Source of the DNA: Corynespora cassiicola
Lineage: Eukaryota; Ascomycota; Dothideomycetes; Pleosporales; Corynesporascaceae
Assembly (NCBI GenBank): GCA_022059125.1
Contig: JAEUWY010000023.1
Location: forward strand, 2,046,001 to 2,110,000
DNA length: 64,000 nucleotides
Direction: 5' to 3'
How positions within the stretch are numbered: position 1 is the first letter of the stretch; every line of letters starts with the position of its first letter. Positions 11,801-22,993 of this stretch are shown piece after piece. The notes beneath the pieces were generated by a model, which saw only the letters and a program-made list of their open reading frames with translations, did no database searches and had not been told where the DNA came from. The position numbers and the translations under genes were made by a program.

Positions 11801-13123
11801 CTCGGCGGAATATCCCAACGGCCCTGGGCCGATGCTCGAGGCGAAGTTTCAAATTCCGATGGCCGCTGCTGCTGAGGGATACGAGCGGCGAGCTGTCTAG
11901 TGTGTTGAGTGGGAGCCGGCGAGGTGGTGGGCTTCTGACGAGAGGTGTTTTGGGCTGGACGGTTGGAATAGATGGGAGAGGGCGCTGTGGTGGGATGGGA
12001 TGGGATGCAATGCGGGCCCGCGGGACCCACGGAATGACGCAGCGGCTATCGATAAGGTTGGGCCTCTGCCTCGAGTGCTGCATCGTTGCAATGTCTCCGA
12101 CCGCCCACCATGCTTCCTTTTGTCTTCCGCATCGAACGTCGAGCATCGAGCATCGACTACCAAATGCCATCATCGCCCGATGGCCTTGCTGGGCTGGGGC
12201 CCGTGGGTGCCACGTCGGCGACGCCGCCCTTCTCGTTCGCTCAGATGCTTGCAGCAGACTCCAGGCCTTGGTGGTTTACCCTACTCGTCCAACGCCTATA
12301 CCGTCTCCCGGGTTCAACGCGGAGACAGCCGCGCCTGGTGAGCCTGGCGAGCCTGGTGCCCGAGAGACAGGCCGACGCGAACGGCTTCATTTCAGCGTCG
12401 CGGTGCCAGGAGCGTGCCAGACGCGTGCTCCAGCGCGCCCACGTCCTGCTCGCCCACGACGGCGCCCGTGGCAGAGGTTGAGTCTGGGCCTGCATGGGCA
12501 GCATGGGCAGCATGGGCAGCATGGCCTTCTTATACTTGGCGCCGTCCCTGGTTTGCGACGGAGGATCCTTTCCGGGGGTCCTGGGTTGAGGCGCCAGTCG
12601 CGCGGATCCCTCTCGCATCTTCGCCCCGAATCAGTCAGGGTCGAGACAGCAGCATGCGCAAGCTACACCACGCTCGCTGCCTGGCCACCGGCGCCTTTGT
12701 ATTTGAACCCAATCACCCGCACACGCCACGCAGGGTCTCTGTCCTTAGCCATCAAACTTGTGCGGCATTATTGTATGATTCACCGCCCGGTGCTTAGGTG
12801 ATACTCGGTGTTACCCGGACGAAATCCCGGACGAACCCTCCTCTCCTCCCGCTCCCTCTGGCAGTTGTCTGTCGCTTCTCACAGAATTCTTCCGTCATCG
12901 ATACTTGATTCTGCGCCGCCGTTCTGCGCCGCCGTTCTGTGACTTCATATCTCTTTTCCATCCCTTCCGTTCCGAGCCTCGCCGTGCGACAAGAAGAGGT
13001 GCGGGGTGCGGTCTGATCATTATTTTATATCTGATCCCCGCCGGCTAATTCTTGGAGCCCGTTCCACCCTCTCCGGACGAAAAAGTTACCCCAGCTCGCT
13101 GCTCGCACGACAAGACGTCCAAG
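11801..13123. other. Divergent intergenic region, no supported gene
   Basis: This holds the promoters of the polyglutamine protein and the Zn2Cys6 regulator. It includes a 9-base tandem repeat (CATGGGCAG, between three and four copies, about 12493-12525). Several long frames occur on both strands, but they overlap in conflicting phases and are of low complexity. Confidence 0.5.
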
Positions 13124-15879
13124 ATGCCCAAGGAAGAGTCGCTGCCGACCCGCAAAAAAATGCGGAAGGGCACACACAGTTGCTTCGAGTGTACGTCGTC
13201 GGCTAGAGCATCCTTCCAACCTCACTTTTACCACACCCCCTCGCCGCGCCTTCCTGCCAACTGTTCTCTCTCCGTCCGCCTCGCCCATGAAACCCATCTG
13301 AATCACCCTATCGTGACCTTGTCTGATTGATTGTTGCCTAGGCCGCCGCCGAAAAATTAGGTGTATATTCCCGCCTGACAATCCCGACGTTTGTTCGGAA
13401 TGCTTTGCCAGGGGATCGCGATGCATCGACCAGGAGAATGCCAATCCTGATGTCATTGTAGACCACAGGAAAAACCTCCGTGAGCGTGTCTCGCGTCTAG
13501 AGGCTCTTGTCGACTCCCTTCTCGATGACAAGACGGAGAAGAGTCACTCTGATGCCGGCTCCACATCGAGGACGCCCCAGGTCGCGCACCGGGACACGTT
13601 CCCTCCAACTCCCATTTCATCAGAGACCTCTTCCTCCATCCTCCAGCTGCAGAAGCCAACGCAGCGAGCCACGTCTGAAAGAGGGCATCACGTTCCCATT
13701 CTTTCGGCCTTTGAAGATGCCGTACGCCTGTGCCCTACATCCCATGATACCATGCATCTACTAACACGCATCTAGCTCAACGATGCCGAAGAGCGCATCA
13801 GGGCATTGGGTCCTCCTCCGAGTGGGCACAAGTTTTCAATCCCCAAGCCCTCCGCTTCGGCAGATGACCGATATACCATCACCTGCAAGAACCCTGAAGA
13901 CATGAATGAGGGCTTCTCGCGATCACATCAAATCAAAAGGGAACGAGCAAAGCAAGCACTGATGAGTGTTCTTCCTTCGTACGAGCAGCTAAACAGAATC
14001 ATGAATAGCAACGGTGAGTGGTGGCAGACTTGGCGGCGGAAATGCAGCGGCACTTCGGAGCAACAACAGACTCTTGCCCAGTTCGCTGCAAAGGCCTTCA
14101 ATGAGACCAACATTGGCGCCATTGGCACCGTTGTCCTCGCCGTTGGTGTTTGCTCTGACGAGGATGATGTCGAGCGCTACATTGAGGCTGTCGACCGATG
14201 GGTGCTATCCGACGATGAGTACGCTGCCACTCTCGAGGGTATGGAGTGTTTGATCCTCAAGGCCAAGTGGTACGCCGATGTTGGCCAGCCGCGACGAGCC
14301 TGGCTTGCCAATCGCAAGGGCTTAATGTATACACAGCTGATGGTAAGCATGCATCGTAACCTCAGCCTATGTCTCGAGGCTAACATTATTCCAGGGTCTA
14401 CACCGGAAGCGAACAACATCAGCAGCCTACGAGAGCATATGGTGGTCATTATATCACGGTGATCGTTTCCTGTCACTTCTCCTCGGTCTTCCGTATGGCA
14501 TCAGTGACACGCACTGCGACCTCGCCCTCCCGGAGACTCCCGGCGAATACATGGCGCCACTTACCTTTATGAACAAGGTCTCAATGCTTGCAGGCAAAGT
14601 CATTGATCGTAACCAGGGTGTTGCCGAACAATCCTTTGCCTGGGCGCTGCAGCTCGACCAGGAACTAGAAGATCTCTGGAAGAAGCTTGATCCCAATTGG
14701 GTCGAATTCTCCGAGCTGATGGCTGACATTGAGACCAATGCTGCCGATCTCCGTGAGCGTCTGATGGCCCAGATCATGTACCATCAGATCCGCGTCTACC
14801 TCCATCTCCCCTTTATGCTCAAGTCACAGTCAAACTCCCGCTTCACATACAGCCGCACGGCATGCTTGAACGGCTCCCGCGAGGTCCTCCGTCTCTACCA
14901 GGCTCTCCGCACTGGCGAAGTGCAGCCGCTGTACGAGTGCAAGGCCGTCGATTTCTTGGGCTTCACATCTGCCGTCCTCATCCAGCTGGGTCTCTTCAAC
15001 TTCGGTATCACTCCCGGAGCTACGACACCCAAACAGCAGGAGGATGATGTTCGCCAGATTGAGATTAGCATCGACATCTTCCGCCGTGCTTCGTCAGAAA
15101 AGGGAGGCAAGGTCGCCCTGCAGAGTGCCGAGGTGCTCGAAAAGATGCTCAAGAAATTCAAGCAAGATTTCTGCGAGCCCGGCCTCCACAACGACGATGA
15201 CTTTGACGACACTTGCGAGCTGGTAATCCCCTACTTCGGCACCATTAGCTTCCTCCGCGGCGGCAAGCCCCAGATGCCTCCCTGCCCGAGCTCCCGTGCG
15301 ACCATGCTCGCTCACAGGCAAGCATCGCGCTCGCAATCTCAATCTACCCAAGGCGCTAGCAATACGCCGTTAAAACCCAGCCCTCAGCTTTCGATGAACA
15401 CACAGCTCACCCCCCAATCTGACACCACTGACCTCTTCGGCTCGGCCTCGAATGCCAACCTCACCCCCCAGACTGCTGCTACATCCATCGACCCGCACTT
15501 CAGCAGCAACCAGCAGCAGCAGCAGCACTTCTCTACCGACCCCTTTGTCTCCTACGACGGCTTCTATAACTGGGGCCCCTCGCCCAACTCCAACGCCTCG
15601 CCCGGCAACACGGCCGGCGGCGCTGGTGCCACCACAAACAGCGCCGGCGAACCCATCACCGCCCATGTCAACGACGACTCCATGACCAACTTCCCCTTGC
15701 CCACCAACAACTTCTCGTGGCAGAACATGCCCATGGACATTGATCAGGACTGGAGCTGGTTCTTGAACGATGGCGGCGCGCAGATGGGGCAGGGGAGTGC
15801 GCAGGTGGGCGGTACCGGCGCGCAGGGCCTCGGAACGGTGGGGGAGGCGTTTACCCAGCAGGGGTTTGTCGGATTCTGA
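13124..15879 (+). CDS. Zn2Cys6 fungal-type transcription factor
   Basis: A nuclear DNA-binding regulator whose targets cannot be read from sequence. Four exons fit: 13124-13190, 13342-13721, 13776-14342 and 14395-15879, summing to 2499 bases and 832 residues. The binuclear zinc cluster is near the N-terminus, with six Cys in HSCFECRRRKIRCIFPP and CSECFARGSRC, preceded by a basic stretch. A leucine-spaced linker (NLRERVSRLEALVDSLL) is a likely dimerisation coil. The middle homology region carries the fungal_trans signature, with SIWWSLYHGDRFLSLLLGLP at the splice of exons 3 and 4. The C-terminal 200 residues are Gln/Ser/Asn/Pro-rich and likely activating. Splitting the first zinc-cluster Cys codon with an intron is common in this class. 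I see no partner gene beside it that would suggest a pathway. Confidence 0.9.
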
Positions 15880-16766
15880 TGAAGTAAGGTGATGGGGGAG
15901 GAAGATTGGGCGGTATGGTTGGTGGTGGTGGTCTTGCTTGCTTGCTTGCATGGCGGCGGCGTGCTGGCGTTGCGGTTTTGGAGGAGGGACGAGGGACGAG
16001 GAACGAGGTCCCTCCTCGAGCCAGTCCCGTTCTTCTCTGTACGATCTTTATTTTGGTTTGGTTTGGTGGCTTGTTTCTCCATCCAGAGAGCTACCCGGTT
16101 GGGCGGCCATGTGTCACGGCCTCGATTTGCGCCTTGCCTTTACTTGGTTCGGTTCGGCCTTGTGTGTTAGATTTTTTTTTTTTTGGAGGTGGATTTGGGT
16201 TCGTCTTTTGGGCTTTACACTCGACTCCCTGGTTGACGTGCCCGTCTTTGAGCGGGTGGAGGGATGGATGGGTGGGGGACGAGTGCTAGCTCTCCCCACC
16301 CCCGTGGGAGGGAGTTTTTTTTTTTTTTTTTGGTCGTCGTCGTTGATCTACTAGACTGGCGGTGTGATATCCAGCTTTTTCGTATATAAAAAGCCTCCTC
16401 TACTCTTACATGTCGGGTCTGCTGGCGCTGAGCCGCTTGCGTGCAGGTTCACTGCCTACCTGTGGTATAGAGGTAGAGTCACACGTGTGCGTGTGCTTTT
16501 TTTTTCATTTGGAATAGAAATGTCATGTTCGTGCTATACGTTGTGTGCTGCCATGGTCTTGATGCAATGTGTTTTTCAATTCTTCGACTCACAGCGGGTT
16601 GGCAGTCATCGATTAGTTCATTCGCTGTGACAAAGTTGGCTATTTTAGATTGGCTTTGATTCGAACATGCTAAGAATACTTGCTCAGTTCTATTCACGCA
16701 TCACCACAGATGCAGCCCAAGATATCTTTCCCCTCGGCATAAGATAAGAGTCTCAGCAAAGAGCTC
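15880..16766. other. Convergent intergenic region
   Basis: The space between two converging genes, rich in T-runs (about 16170-16183 and 16315-16331) that read as 3' UTR sequence. Nothing in it resembles a gene. Confidence 0.5.
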
Positions 16767-17855
16767 CTACAGCGTCCAAACCACCACACGCCCATCAACA
16801 CCACTCGTGCTAATCTTGGTCACGGCGCCGCCGCCCTCCTCAAACACGCGGACCGTGTTGATCGTGTTCTGGTGGACAGTCTTGAGCTTGGTATCATCGG
16901 TGACCTTGCCCTTGAGATCCATCTGCTTGAACATGTTGAGAGCCGACTCTTCCCTCTGGTCCTGAATGCCGGGGCGGCCCTTGCTCTCGAGCGAGGCGGC
17001 AAGCTGCCAGCCCTCCTCAGAGCCCTGCAGGCGGTAAGCCTCGCAGTTGTATCCTGCAGCGATGATCTCAGACTCGGTGGTCCACACGAGCGACGTGAAG
17101 GGCAGGACCTGGGTGCTGACGCTGAGGACGGCGCGCGGGGGTTCCTCGGGGCCGCTGGGGTACACGACGGTGAGGGTCGAGTCGTGGGCTGCAAAGGCGA
17201 GGGCGTTGCCGGACGGGGAGAATGCGACGCTGTGGACCCATCCCGCCGTGTTGTTGAGGAACTCGCCGCACACGGTGTTGAAGGGGAGGCGCTCGCCCCA
17301 GGCCGATGGCTCTGGGCGGGCGTCCACGCCCTTGATGAAGGAAGAGAGCACGCGGGCGTGTCCGTCCGTGGAACCGGCTGCCAGGAGGACCGAGTTGGGG
17401 TGCCAGGCCACGGCCGTAATGGTCGAGCGAATTGGCTTCTTGATGTGCTTCGACACCCACCAGTTGTCCTCCTCTTCAAAGTAGCACACGGGGATCAGGC
17501 GAGCACCCGAACCCACGGCGAACTTTGTCTCCGAAGGCGCCCAGCGAACGCAAGTAGCAGCGCGGTTGATGCGGAGGAGTACGAGCGTCGGCTTCCAGCC
17601 CTCGGGCGTAGGCTCCCACACGTAGGCATTGCGGTCTTGCGAGCACGTCACAATCTTGCCGCTGTTGGGTGCAATGTCGACACCCGTGACCGTCTTGTCA
17701 TGTCCCGTCAGCTGGTCCTGCAATTGGAATTGGCTGCCCGAGCGCTGATACAGGTCGATGTTGTTGTCGCGGGCGACGGCGAGCGTCTGGCGGTCCGCCG
17801 AGAAGGAGTGGTCCGCAATGGGATGGTGGAAGAGGTGGTGGACTTCGGGCGCCAT
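16767..17855 (-). CDS. Arp2/3 complex subunit 1 (ARPC1/Arc40, WD40)
   Basis: This WD-repeat subunit helps nucleate branched actin at endocytic patches. A single uninterrupted frame gives 362 residues, the family size. Blades are recognisable by segments such as IADHSFSADRQTLAVARD, LTGHDKTVTGVDIAP, VTCSQDRNAYVWEP, NRAATCVRWAPSETKFAVGS, ITAVAWHPNSVLLAAGSTDG, VHSVAFSPSGNALAFAAHD and the final STSGVDGRVVVWTL. The insert STQVLPFTSLVWTTESEIIAAG is typical of ARPC1. The frame stays open upstream to 18194, but that extension is basic and unlike the family, so the ATG at 17855 (MAPEVHHLFHHPI) is chosen. It is divergent from mS41. Confidence 0.95.
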   Translation of the reverse strand: MAPEVHHLFHHPIADHSFSADRQTLAVARDNNIDLYQRSGSQFQLQDQLTGHDKTVTGVDIAPNSGKIVTCSQDRNAYVWEPTPEGWKPTLVLLRINRAATCVRWAPSETKFAVGSGARLIPVCYFEEEDNWWVSKHIKKPIRSTITAVAWHPNSVLLAAGSTDGHARVLSSFIKGVDARPEPSAWGERLPFNTVCGEFLNNTAGWVHSVAFSPSGNALAFAAHDSTLTVVYPSGPEEPPRAVLSVSTQVLPFTSLVWTTESEIIAAGYNCEAYRLQGSEEGWQLAASLESKGRPGIQDQREESALNMFKQMDLKGKVTDDTKLKTVHQNTINTVRVFEEGGGAVTKISTSGVDGRVVVWTL

Positions 17856-18229
17856 AATGATAAGATGTCGGGATGTATCGGGGAATATCTTTGCAATAGG
17901 AGACTCTCTACTATTGCACGCTGCAAGTCGGAAGTGGTAGAATTGGTGGTGGTGACGAGGGAGGAGCTGGTGTGCTGGTGGTGGGGGAGGTCCCAGATGA
18001 CGGCGTAGGCAGCGCCCTAGCGCCCCGGCCCGAGCTGCGGCTTTCTTGGCCTTCTTCTCGAAAAGTTCACGATCGCGCGACGACCAAAACCACCGACGAG
18101 CCCAATTCTTCCCCGCAGCATCCACTGGTCGCTTTGCTGGGCCTATTGCTCGCAATCCCACAGTAAGGCTCATCTTTCGATGCTTTCTTCCCAACCCACA
18201 CCGTACTGACAGCCCTCTAGTCCAGCAAA
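17856..18229. promoter_or_regulatory. Short divergent promoter between ARPC1 and mS41
   Basis: Only 374 bases separate the two start codons. On the plus strand a possible 5' UTR intron runs from the GTAAGG at about 18162 to the CTCTAG just before 18224. This is inferred from splice consensus only. Confidence 0.5.
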
Positions 18230-18955
18230 ATGATCCTCCGGAGGCCCCTTCTCAGCGCAACCAAGGCCGCAGTCTCAGCACCCCAGATCTGCGTCCGACA
18301 CCTCCACCACCAGATTCCGATCCGCCCGGTCCCCAAGCCGATACCCTTTATTCCGGACCAGACCGCCTTCCTCAGCGCCATCGGCCGCGGCCTGTCTGCG
18401 CACGCGGCCAAGATCCAATCCTGGGATGCCCTCTTCACCCTCTCGTCGGCCCAGCTCAAGGAGCTCGGCATCGAACCCGCGCGCTCCCGCAAATACCTGC
18501 TTCACTGGCGTGAGAAGTTCCGGAACGGCGAGTACGGCATCGGCGGCGACTGCCAGCATGTCACCGATGGCGTGGCGGAGCTGCAGCTCGTAGAGGCCCC
18601 CGTGACACCGAGTCCGGGCTCGGGTTCTATCAATCCGCGTTCCGCCATTGCTACGGCTACGCATGATGCGGGGACGAGGAAGGTCGTGGTCAATGTCCCT
18701 GCTGGGGTCGAGGAGCCTGCCGAGCCATTGGAGACGCTGAAGAGCGTCAAGGGTGTGGTTGTCAAGGGTGCGAAGACCATCAAGGGAAGCTATGTTGAGC
18801 CTGTCAAGGGCAGCGCGGGTATGAGGGCCAGGATAAGGTTGCAGGAGGGCATTTGGGAGGAGAGGAGAGGACACAAGGTGGATGGTGGTGAGAGGCGGAA
18901 GGCAGAGGTCAGGGCGAAGAGGAGGGCTGCTGAGAACAAGGAGAAGAACAGGTAG
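18230..18955 (+). CDS. Mitochondrial small ribosomal subunit protein mS41 (IGR motif, Fyv4-like)
   Basis: A component of the fungal mitoribosome small subunit. The single exon encodes 241 residues. The first 25 or so residues are Arg-rich and without acids (MILRRPLLSATKAAV), a likely mitochondrial presequence. The IGR domain follows at about residues 43-100: FLSAIGRGLSAHAAKI, then WDALFTLSSAQLKELGI and ARSRKYLLHWREKFRNG. The C-terminal half is a basic tail ending in KRRAAENKEKNR. The IGR motif is diagnostic of the Fyv4/mS41 family, and length is typical of filamentous fungi. Confidence 0.88.
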   Translation: MILRRPLLSATKAAVSAPQICVRHLHHQIPIRPVPKPIPFIPDQTAFLSAIGRGLSAHAAKIQSWDALFTLSSAQLKELGIEPARSRKYLLHWREKFRNGEYGIGGDCQHVTDGVAELQLVEAPVTPSPGSGSINPRSAIATATHDAGTRKVVVNVPAGVEEPAEPLETLKSVKGVVVKGAKTIKGSYVEPVKGSAGMRARIRLQEGIWEERRGHKVDGGERRKAEVRAKRRAAENKEKNR

Positions 18956-19549
18956 ATGATTTGAGGGGGCAGGGCGTTGTCTGGGTGCGCCGTGTAGTAT
19001 ATGCATGTTCTACTAGGGAAGTGTACCATATCCAAGTTCCGAAAGAGATGAAAGCATCGAATAGATGGGGCTGTTTCCTACTCAAACTATCAATATGATG
19101 TCGCGTTTGGCTATGCCAACACATTTCGGCCTCTCTCCGCCGAGTTTGGCGATGCGAGGTAAACTGACGAGTGCACACCGCTGAAAGAGCCTCAGTATGG
19201 AAACTCCTTTTCTGTGCTGTCTCAGCAGACTTGGACAAGCAACATGATTGAAATCTCTTTTCTATTCATTGCAAAAATGACATATGCTCTGTTCTCAAGA
19301 CTATTTTGATCATACAAAGTTGACACGTACAGAATATACAGACAGGTATGATCGTCACGACTACAACCGTCTTGCCATCCCTCGATATATACCCACCGAA
19401 AGCCCATGCGCCGCCCATTTTTCCGCCGTCTCGGGTATCATATGCCACTTTTTCGTACAATGCTTGGATTCATTAAAAACACATGATAGAAAGTCGTGCC
19501 TGCAACCACAGCCGCTGCTCCCCAGAAGTGAAATATAGCGGATGGACAC
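18956..19549. other. Convergent intergenic region
   Basis: The 3' flanks of mS41 and of the large axis-like protein gene. Base composition is more AT-rich than the flanking coding DNA. No gene is supported. Confidence 0.5.
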
Positions 19550-22500
19550 TCAAGGCTCTAATGGTGATTTGCCCTTGCCCTTCACTTCGTTGGTCCCGGT
19601 ATTCATAGTATCATTTTCGAACCTCTTGCGTTGCTTGGTAAGCCTCTTGGAATAGCTCTCAAGTGCGGCCTTTACACTCTTGCTCTTATTCTCGACGTCA
19701 GAAGCCAGCTTTTCCATCTCACTGGCATGCCTCTCGTGATACATATCTAGGGTATGCTGAGCATCCTGTTCGTACATCTCTGCAATGTCATTGACAGCAG
19801 TTTCATTATCGACGATGTTTCGCAACACACGTTTCGAAATGCGGAGGAGCTCGTCATGCACAGGGCGTTGGTGGGCTTGCAGACTGGACTCCCATTCTGA
19901 TTCTTCGGCTACAGCCGAAATTGGTGTCGAGGGCACGGAATCAGGTGCTGAAATGGCAGAAGTCGATGTGTGGCTTCCGGATATGGGTGGTGATGATGGT
20001 ATGCGCATGGGCGTCTTCTTTGATGCCACGAATCGGTCCCCTTCGTCGGCGACAAGGGTCTCGTCGCCTTCCAAGGCTAGATATTGCTGTTCCTGGTACG
20101 ACATGGAAGGCTGAGCATTATCCATCATTTGGGGAGCAGGTTTGAAATTTGCTTTTTGGATGGGGGTTGCGGTGGTTGTGGGCACCTTGGCACGTCGTTG
20201 CTCCTGTTGAAGTTGTGATGGCTGTGGTGTCTGTGCCTTGGGTATCATTTCAGGGAAAGGCACCTTGCTTCTGCCGTTCACAGATGGTTTCGGAGGCGGT
20301 GTCATGGTCTCATAGCCAATCCTATCCATAGGCGAGGCGCCAGGAGGGCTGCTGGGCATAGCTTCAATGTGCGAGAAGAAGGCATCTTGGGAGTGGCCCG
20401 AACCTTGAGGTTCTTCGGTCAATCGCTTCGTAAATGTTGTGAGCATGTTCGGGTTTGTCCGGATCTTAAAAGGGTCGCTCTTGGCTGTCTCGTTTTCACC
20501 AATTTGTTGCTCTGCATCCACCTGGCTCTGGTCTGCGTGGCCGGATATGGCTCTGGACTCGGCGCGTGGAGAAGCTGGGAGAGGCTTGCTGTTGCTTGAC
20601 AAAAGCTCAGCATTGGCTAGCTCACCAGAATTGGTGCGCTGGACATTCTGATGTAGAGGAGTGTGTCGCATGCCAAGTAAATCTTCAGCATGATTTTGGT
20701 AGTGGCGGGCTGAGGCGATGCTTGGGGTCCCAACTTTATCCTTGCCGCAAAAAACATCCATTGGACTCACAAATTGGCCTTTACCCCGGCTGGCAGAAAC
20801 TCGCTGGCGTTCACCGCAAGGACTGGACGGGTCACTCAATACTCGGGCCGGAGCCACAGTCGCAGGAGGCCGCATAGAACCGCCGCCGTCAAAGCGATCG
20901 TTGGCCGTCGTCTTTGCCTTTTTGGCGCACGGAGTCAGAGGGGGGGATGAGCCTGCTGGTCGCTTTCGGCTCGAGCCATTCCCGGAGAAATCCCCCAGAG
21001 CAGCTGGCTGTTGCGCAACTCCAAGTCCATCAGAGAAAATTCCATTCTCAGGGCTAAGAGTTTGTTCATCCTCTTCACTATGAGACCTGGATGTTTCCAG
21101 ATGTGCGCTGTGATTGAGCTCTTCTAACCCCTGATCAAGCCTATCCAAATCCTTTATTTCAAGCAGTACTTGTTTCTCCGGTTTCGGTGGGCTTGCAGAT
21201 TTCGTTTGAGCTGAAAGACTTTGCGGTTCCAAGGACTTTTCCCCCTGAATCACAGATTTCTGAGCCGATGCTGCGGACACCACTGCTGGTGGTCCCCGAG
21301 GCTTCTTGTCCGTACTGCTCTTGGGTGGAGATGCTTTCCGTGCTCTCTTGCTGCAGCCTCCATTGGATGAACTGGATTTGCGTTTGGTGGATCGTGCTTC
21401 TCGTGCCCCCGAGCTCGCATAATCAGATGCAGAGTCGTGCTCATCATCCTCATTGTAATTGACTCTCTTAAGGCTCTTTCGCCTCGCGCGAATTTGCCTC
21501 TCTGGCTCATCCTCTTTCGGGATACTATATACGTTAGACTGCGAGTCATCCTTTGACGCTTTACTGCTTCTGTCCTTGGCATTTTTTGGTAGCGCTGAGG
21601 ATCTCGGGACAGAAGTTGGATGATGAGAGGCGACTGTCTTTCCTTTTCCTTGAAGCCGAGTGGCGGGTATCGAATTTTTAGATGAATGTGGAGCCGAGGA
21701 GACAGCCGATTCATCATCATATTCTTCGTCATCGGTCGCGGCCATTTGGCGCTGTTGGACGGATTTCGATCTTGGTGGGTTCGTTTTGGCTTTACCAGCT
21801 CGCTTTTTGTTTGCGCGGGATGTCCTTTGTCTTGTAGGGGTATCGTCTGGGAACTCGAACTCGTCGTAGTCGTTGTCCTTCCCACGCGAGATGGTATTCT
21901 TCTGGGAAGCGGTCACTGATTTGGGCTTCTTGGCTTTGCTGATTTTGGGCAAGGTGCCAGGCGTCTTTTTGGATTGGGACGAGCCCAGACGTGTTTTATC
22001 CATATCAGGGTTGCGGGTAGTGGCAGTTGGCGGATCGTTGGTCTGCTCCTCATTACTCGAGTTGTCAATGTTCTCTGCGGAAGATTGAGCAGTGGACCGT
22101 GGTGGCAAAAAACGGATAAAGTCCTTGATGCCTAATTCGCATTCCTCTGCGTCCTTTTTGTGGGCAAAGAAAAGGGTCAGGATGTCTCCGGTGCGTTCAG
22201 TGCCCTCCACGTCATAGGTACATGGACCACCGTTGGGCTGGAGCTGGAGAACAACGTTCCAGGGATTATGCACGTCGGCACGTCTAGACTGCGAGTGGTG
22301 CAGAGTCGCCTCTTCGAGTGCTACATGCTCGATCCGATCCAGAGGCACGTCCAAGAACTGCATATGTTCAAGTACTGGATCAGGGATGATGGCTGTCAAC
22401 AAGTCGTCTTCGACAATGACCAGCGCGGCGACGTTGTCGGGATTCCCCCACTTGAAACCATCCAAGCCAGCAAGCGCAACGGGATACAAGATGACAGGAT

Positions 22501-22993
22501 CTGTCTGTCCTTTGGCGAGAGCAAGTTTATCAAGCGTGTCCAGGAATGTCTGGAGATCATGGAACCACGTCGGCTTTGGTGCCGTTGGAAAAATTTGGGA
22601 CGTGCTATTGGGGACCTTTTCCGAAGGCCAGAAAGTGGCAAACGCAAGGCCGCTCTCAACGCCCTGTCGTATGGCAGTGGCAGCGATGACCTTGGTCTGT
22701 TCGGCTTCGACGTTGCTTAGCAGTATGTTGCCGAGTCGGGCAAGTTCTCGAGGGCGAGCCGCCAGGTGGCGGGCAATCTTGGGGGAATTGAGCATCCTCT
22801 TCAAGCATAATCCGATCCATCGCCGGCGCGGGACGGGCAGGTCCTTGTCGCAGAATGCTTGCAGGTATTTTGAGGCTGTAGCGGGCAAAAAAGAGTCAAT
22901 TGGGTGATTGGCGCAAGAAAGGAGGTAGAGTTGCTTCCGGGACGTGTCGGTATCGGGAGCCTTGAGGGCGTCTTCAAAGCTCGGAGAAGGCAT
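19550..22993 (-). CDS. Putative meiotic chromosome axis core protein (Red1/Rec10/SYCP2-like)
   Basis: A single uninterrupted frame of 1147 residues, starting at the ATG before PSPSFEDALKAP. Residues about 1-160 look all-helical (LLSCANHPIDSFLPATASKY, then WIGLCLKRMLNSPKIARHL). Residues about 165-297 look like a beta-rich PH-type domain (LVIVEDDLLTAIIP, WNVVLQLQPNGGPCTYDV, DILTLFFAHKKDAEECELGI). About 750 residues of charged, Ser/Pro-rich disorder with basic clusters follow. The last 95 residues form a coiled coil (RISKRVLRNIVDNETAVNDI onward). This order (ARM-like, PH-like, long disorder, C-terminal coiled coil) matches Red1 and SYCP2, known to build meiotic axes with HORMA proteins. The assignment rests on architecture, not on a motif, so another chromatin scaffold is possible. 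An in-frame extension to 23107 is unlikely. Confidence 0.5.
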   Translation of the reverse strand: MPSPSFEDALKAPDTDTSRKQLYLLSCANHPIDSFLPATASKYLQAFCDKDLPVPRRRWIGLCLKRMLNSPKIARHLAARPRELARLGNILLSNVEAEQTKVIAATAIRQGVESGLAFATFWPSEKVPNSTSQIFPTAPKPTWFHDLQTFLDTLDKLALAKGQTDPVILYPVALAGLDGFKWGNPDNVAALVIVEDDLLTAIIPDPVLEHMQFLDVPLDRIEHVALEEATLHHSQSRRADVHNPWNVVLQLQPNGGPCTYDVEGTERTGDILTLFFAHKKDAEECELGIKDFIRFLPPRSTAQSSAENIDNSSNEEQTNDPPTATTRNPDMDKTRLGSSQSKKTPGTLPKISKAKKPKSVTASQKNTISRGKDNDYDEFEFPDDTPTRQRTSRANKKRAGKAKTNPPRSKSVQQRQMAATDDEEYDDESAVSSAPHSSKNSIPATRLQGKGKTVASHHPTSVPRSSALPKNAKDRSSKASKDDSQSNVYSIPKEDEPERQIRARRKSLKRVNYNEDDEHDSASDYASSGAREARSTKRKSSSSNGGCSKRARKASPPKSSTDKKPRGPPAVVSAASAQKSVIQGEKSLEPQSLSAQTKSASPPKPEKQVLLEIKDLDRLDQGLEELNHSAHLETSRSHSEEDEQTLSPENGIFSDGLGVAQQPAALGDFSGNGSSRKRPAGSSPPLTPCAKKAKTTANDRFDGGGSMRPPATVAPARVLSDPSSPCGERQRVSASRGKGQFVSPMDVFCGKDKVGTPSIASARHYQNHAEDLLGMRHTPLHQNVQRTNSGELANAELLSSNSKPLPASPRAESRAISGHADQSQVDAEQQIGENETAKSDPFKIRTNPNMLTTFTKRLTEEPQGSGHSQDAFFSHIEAMPSSPPGASPMDRIGYETMTPPPKPSVNGRSKVPFPEMIPKAQTPQPSQLQQEQRRAKVPTTTATPIQKANFKPAPQMMDNAQPSMSYQEQQYLALEGDETLVADEGDRFVASKKTPMRIPSSPPISGSHTSTSAISAPDSVPSTPISAVAEESEWESSLQAHQRPVHDELLRISKRVLRNIVDNETAVNDIAEMYEQDAQHTLDMYHERHASEMEKLASDVENKSKSVKAALESYSKRLTKQRKRFENDTMNTGTNEVKGKGKSPLEP

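Noticed and set aside
16872..18008. 378-residue frame antisense to ARPC1
   Set aside because: It is the mirror of a long GC-rich coding exon. The sense frame has all WD40 features and the antisense none.
17856..18194. N-terminal extension of ARPC1 by about 113 residues
   Set aside because: The extension is basic, lacks WD features and would consume nearly all of the divergent promoter. The start at 17855 gives the family length.
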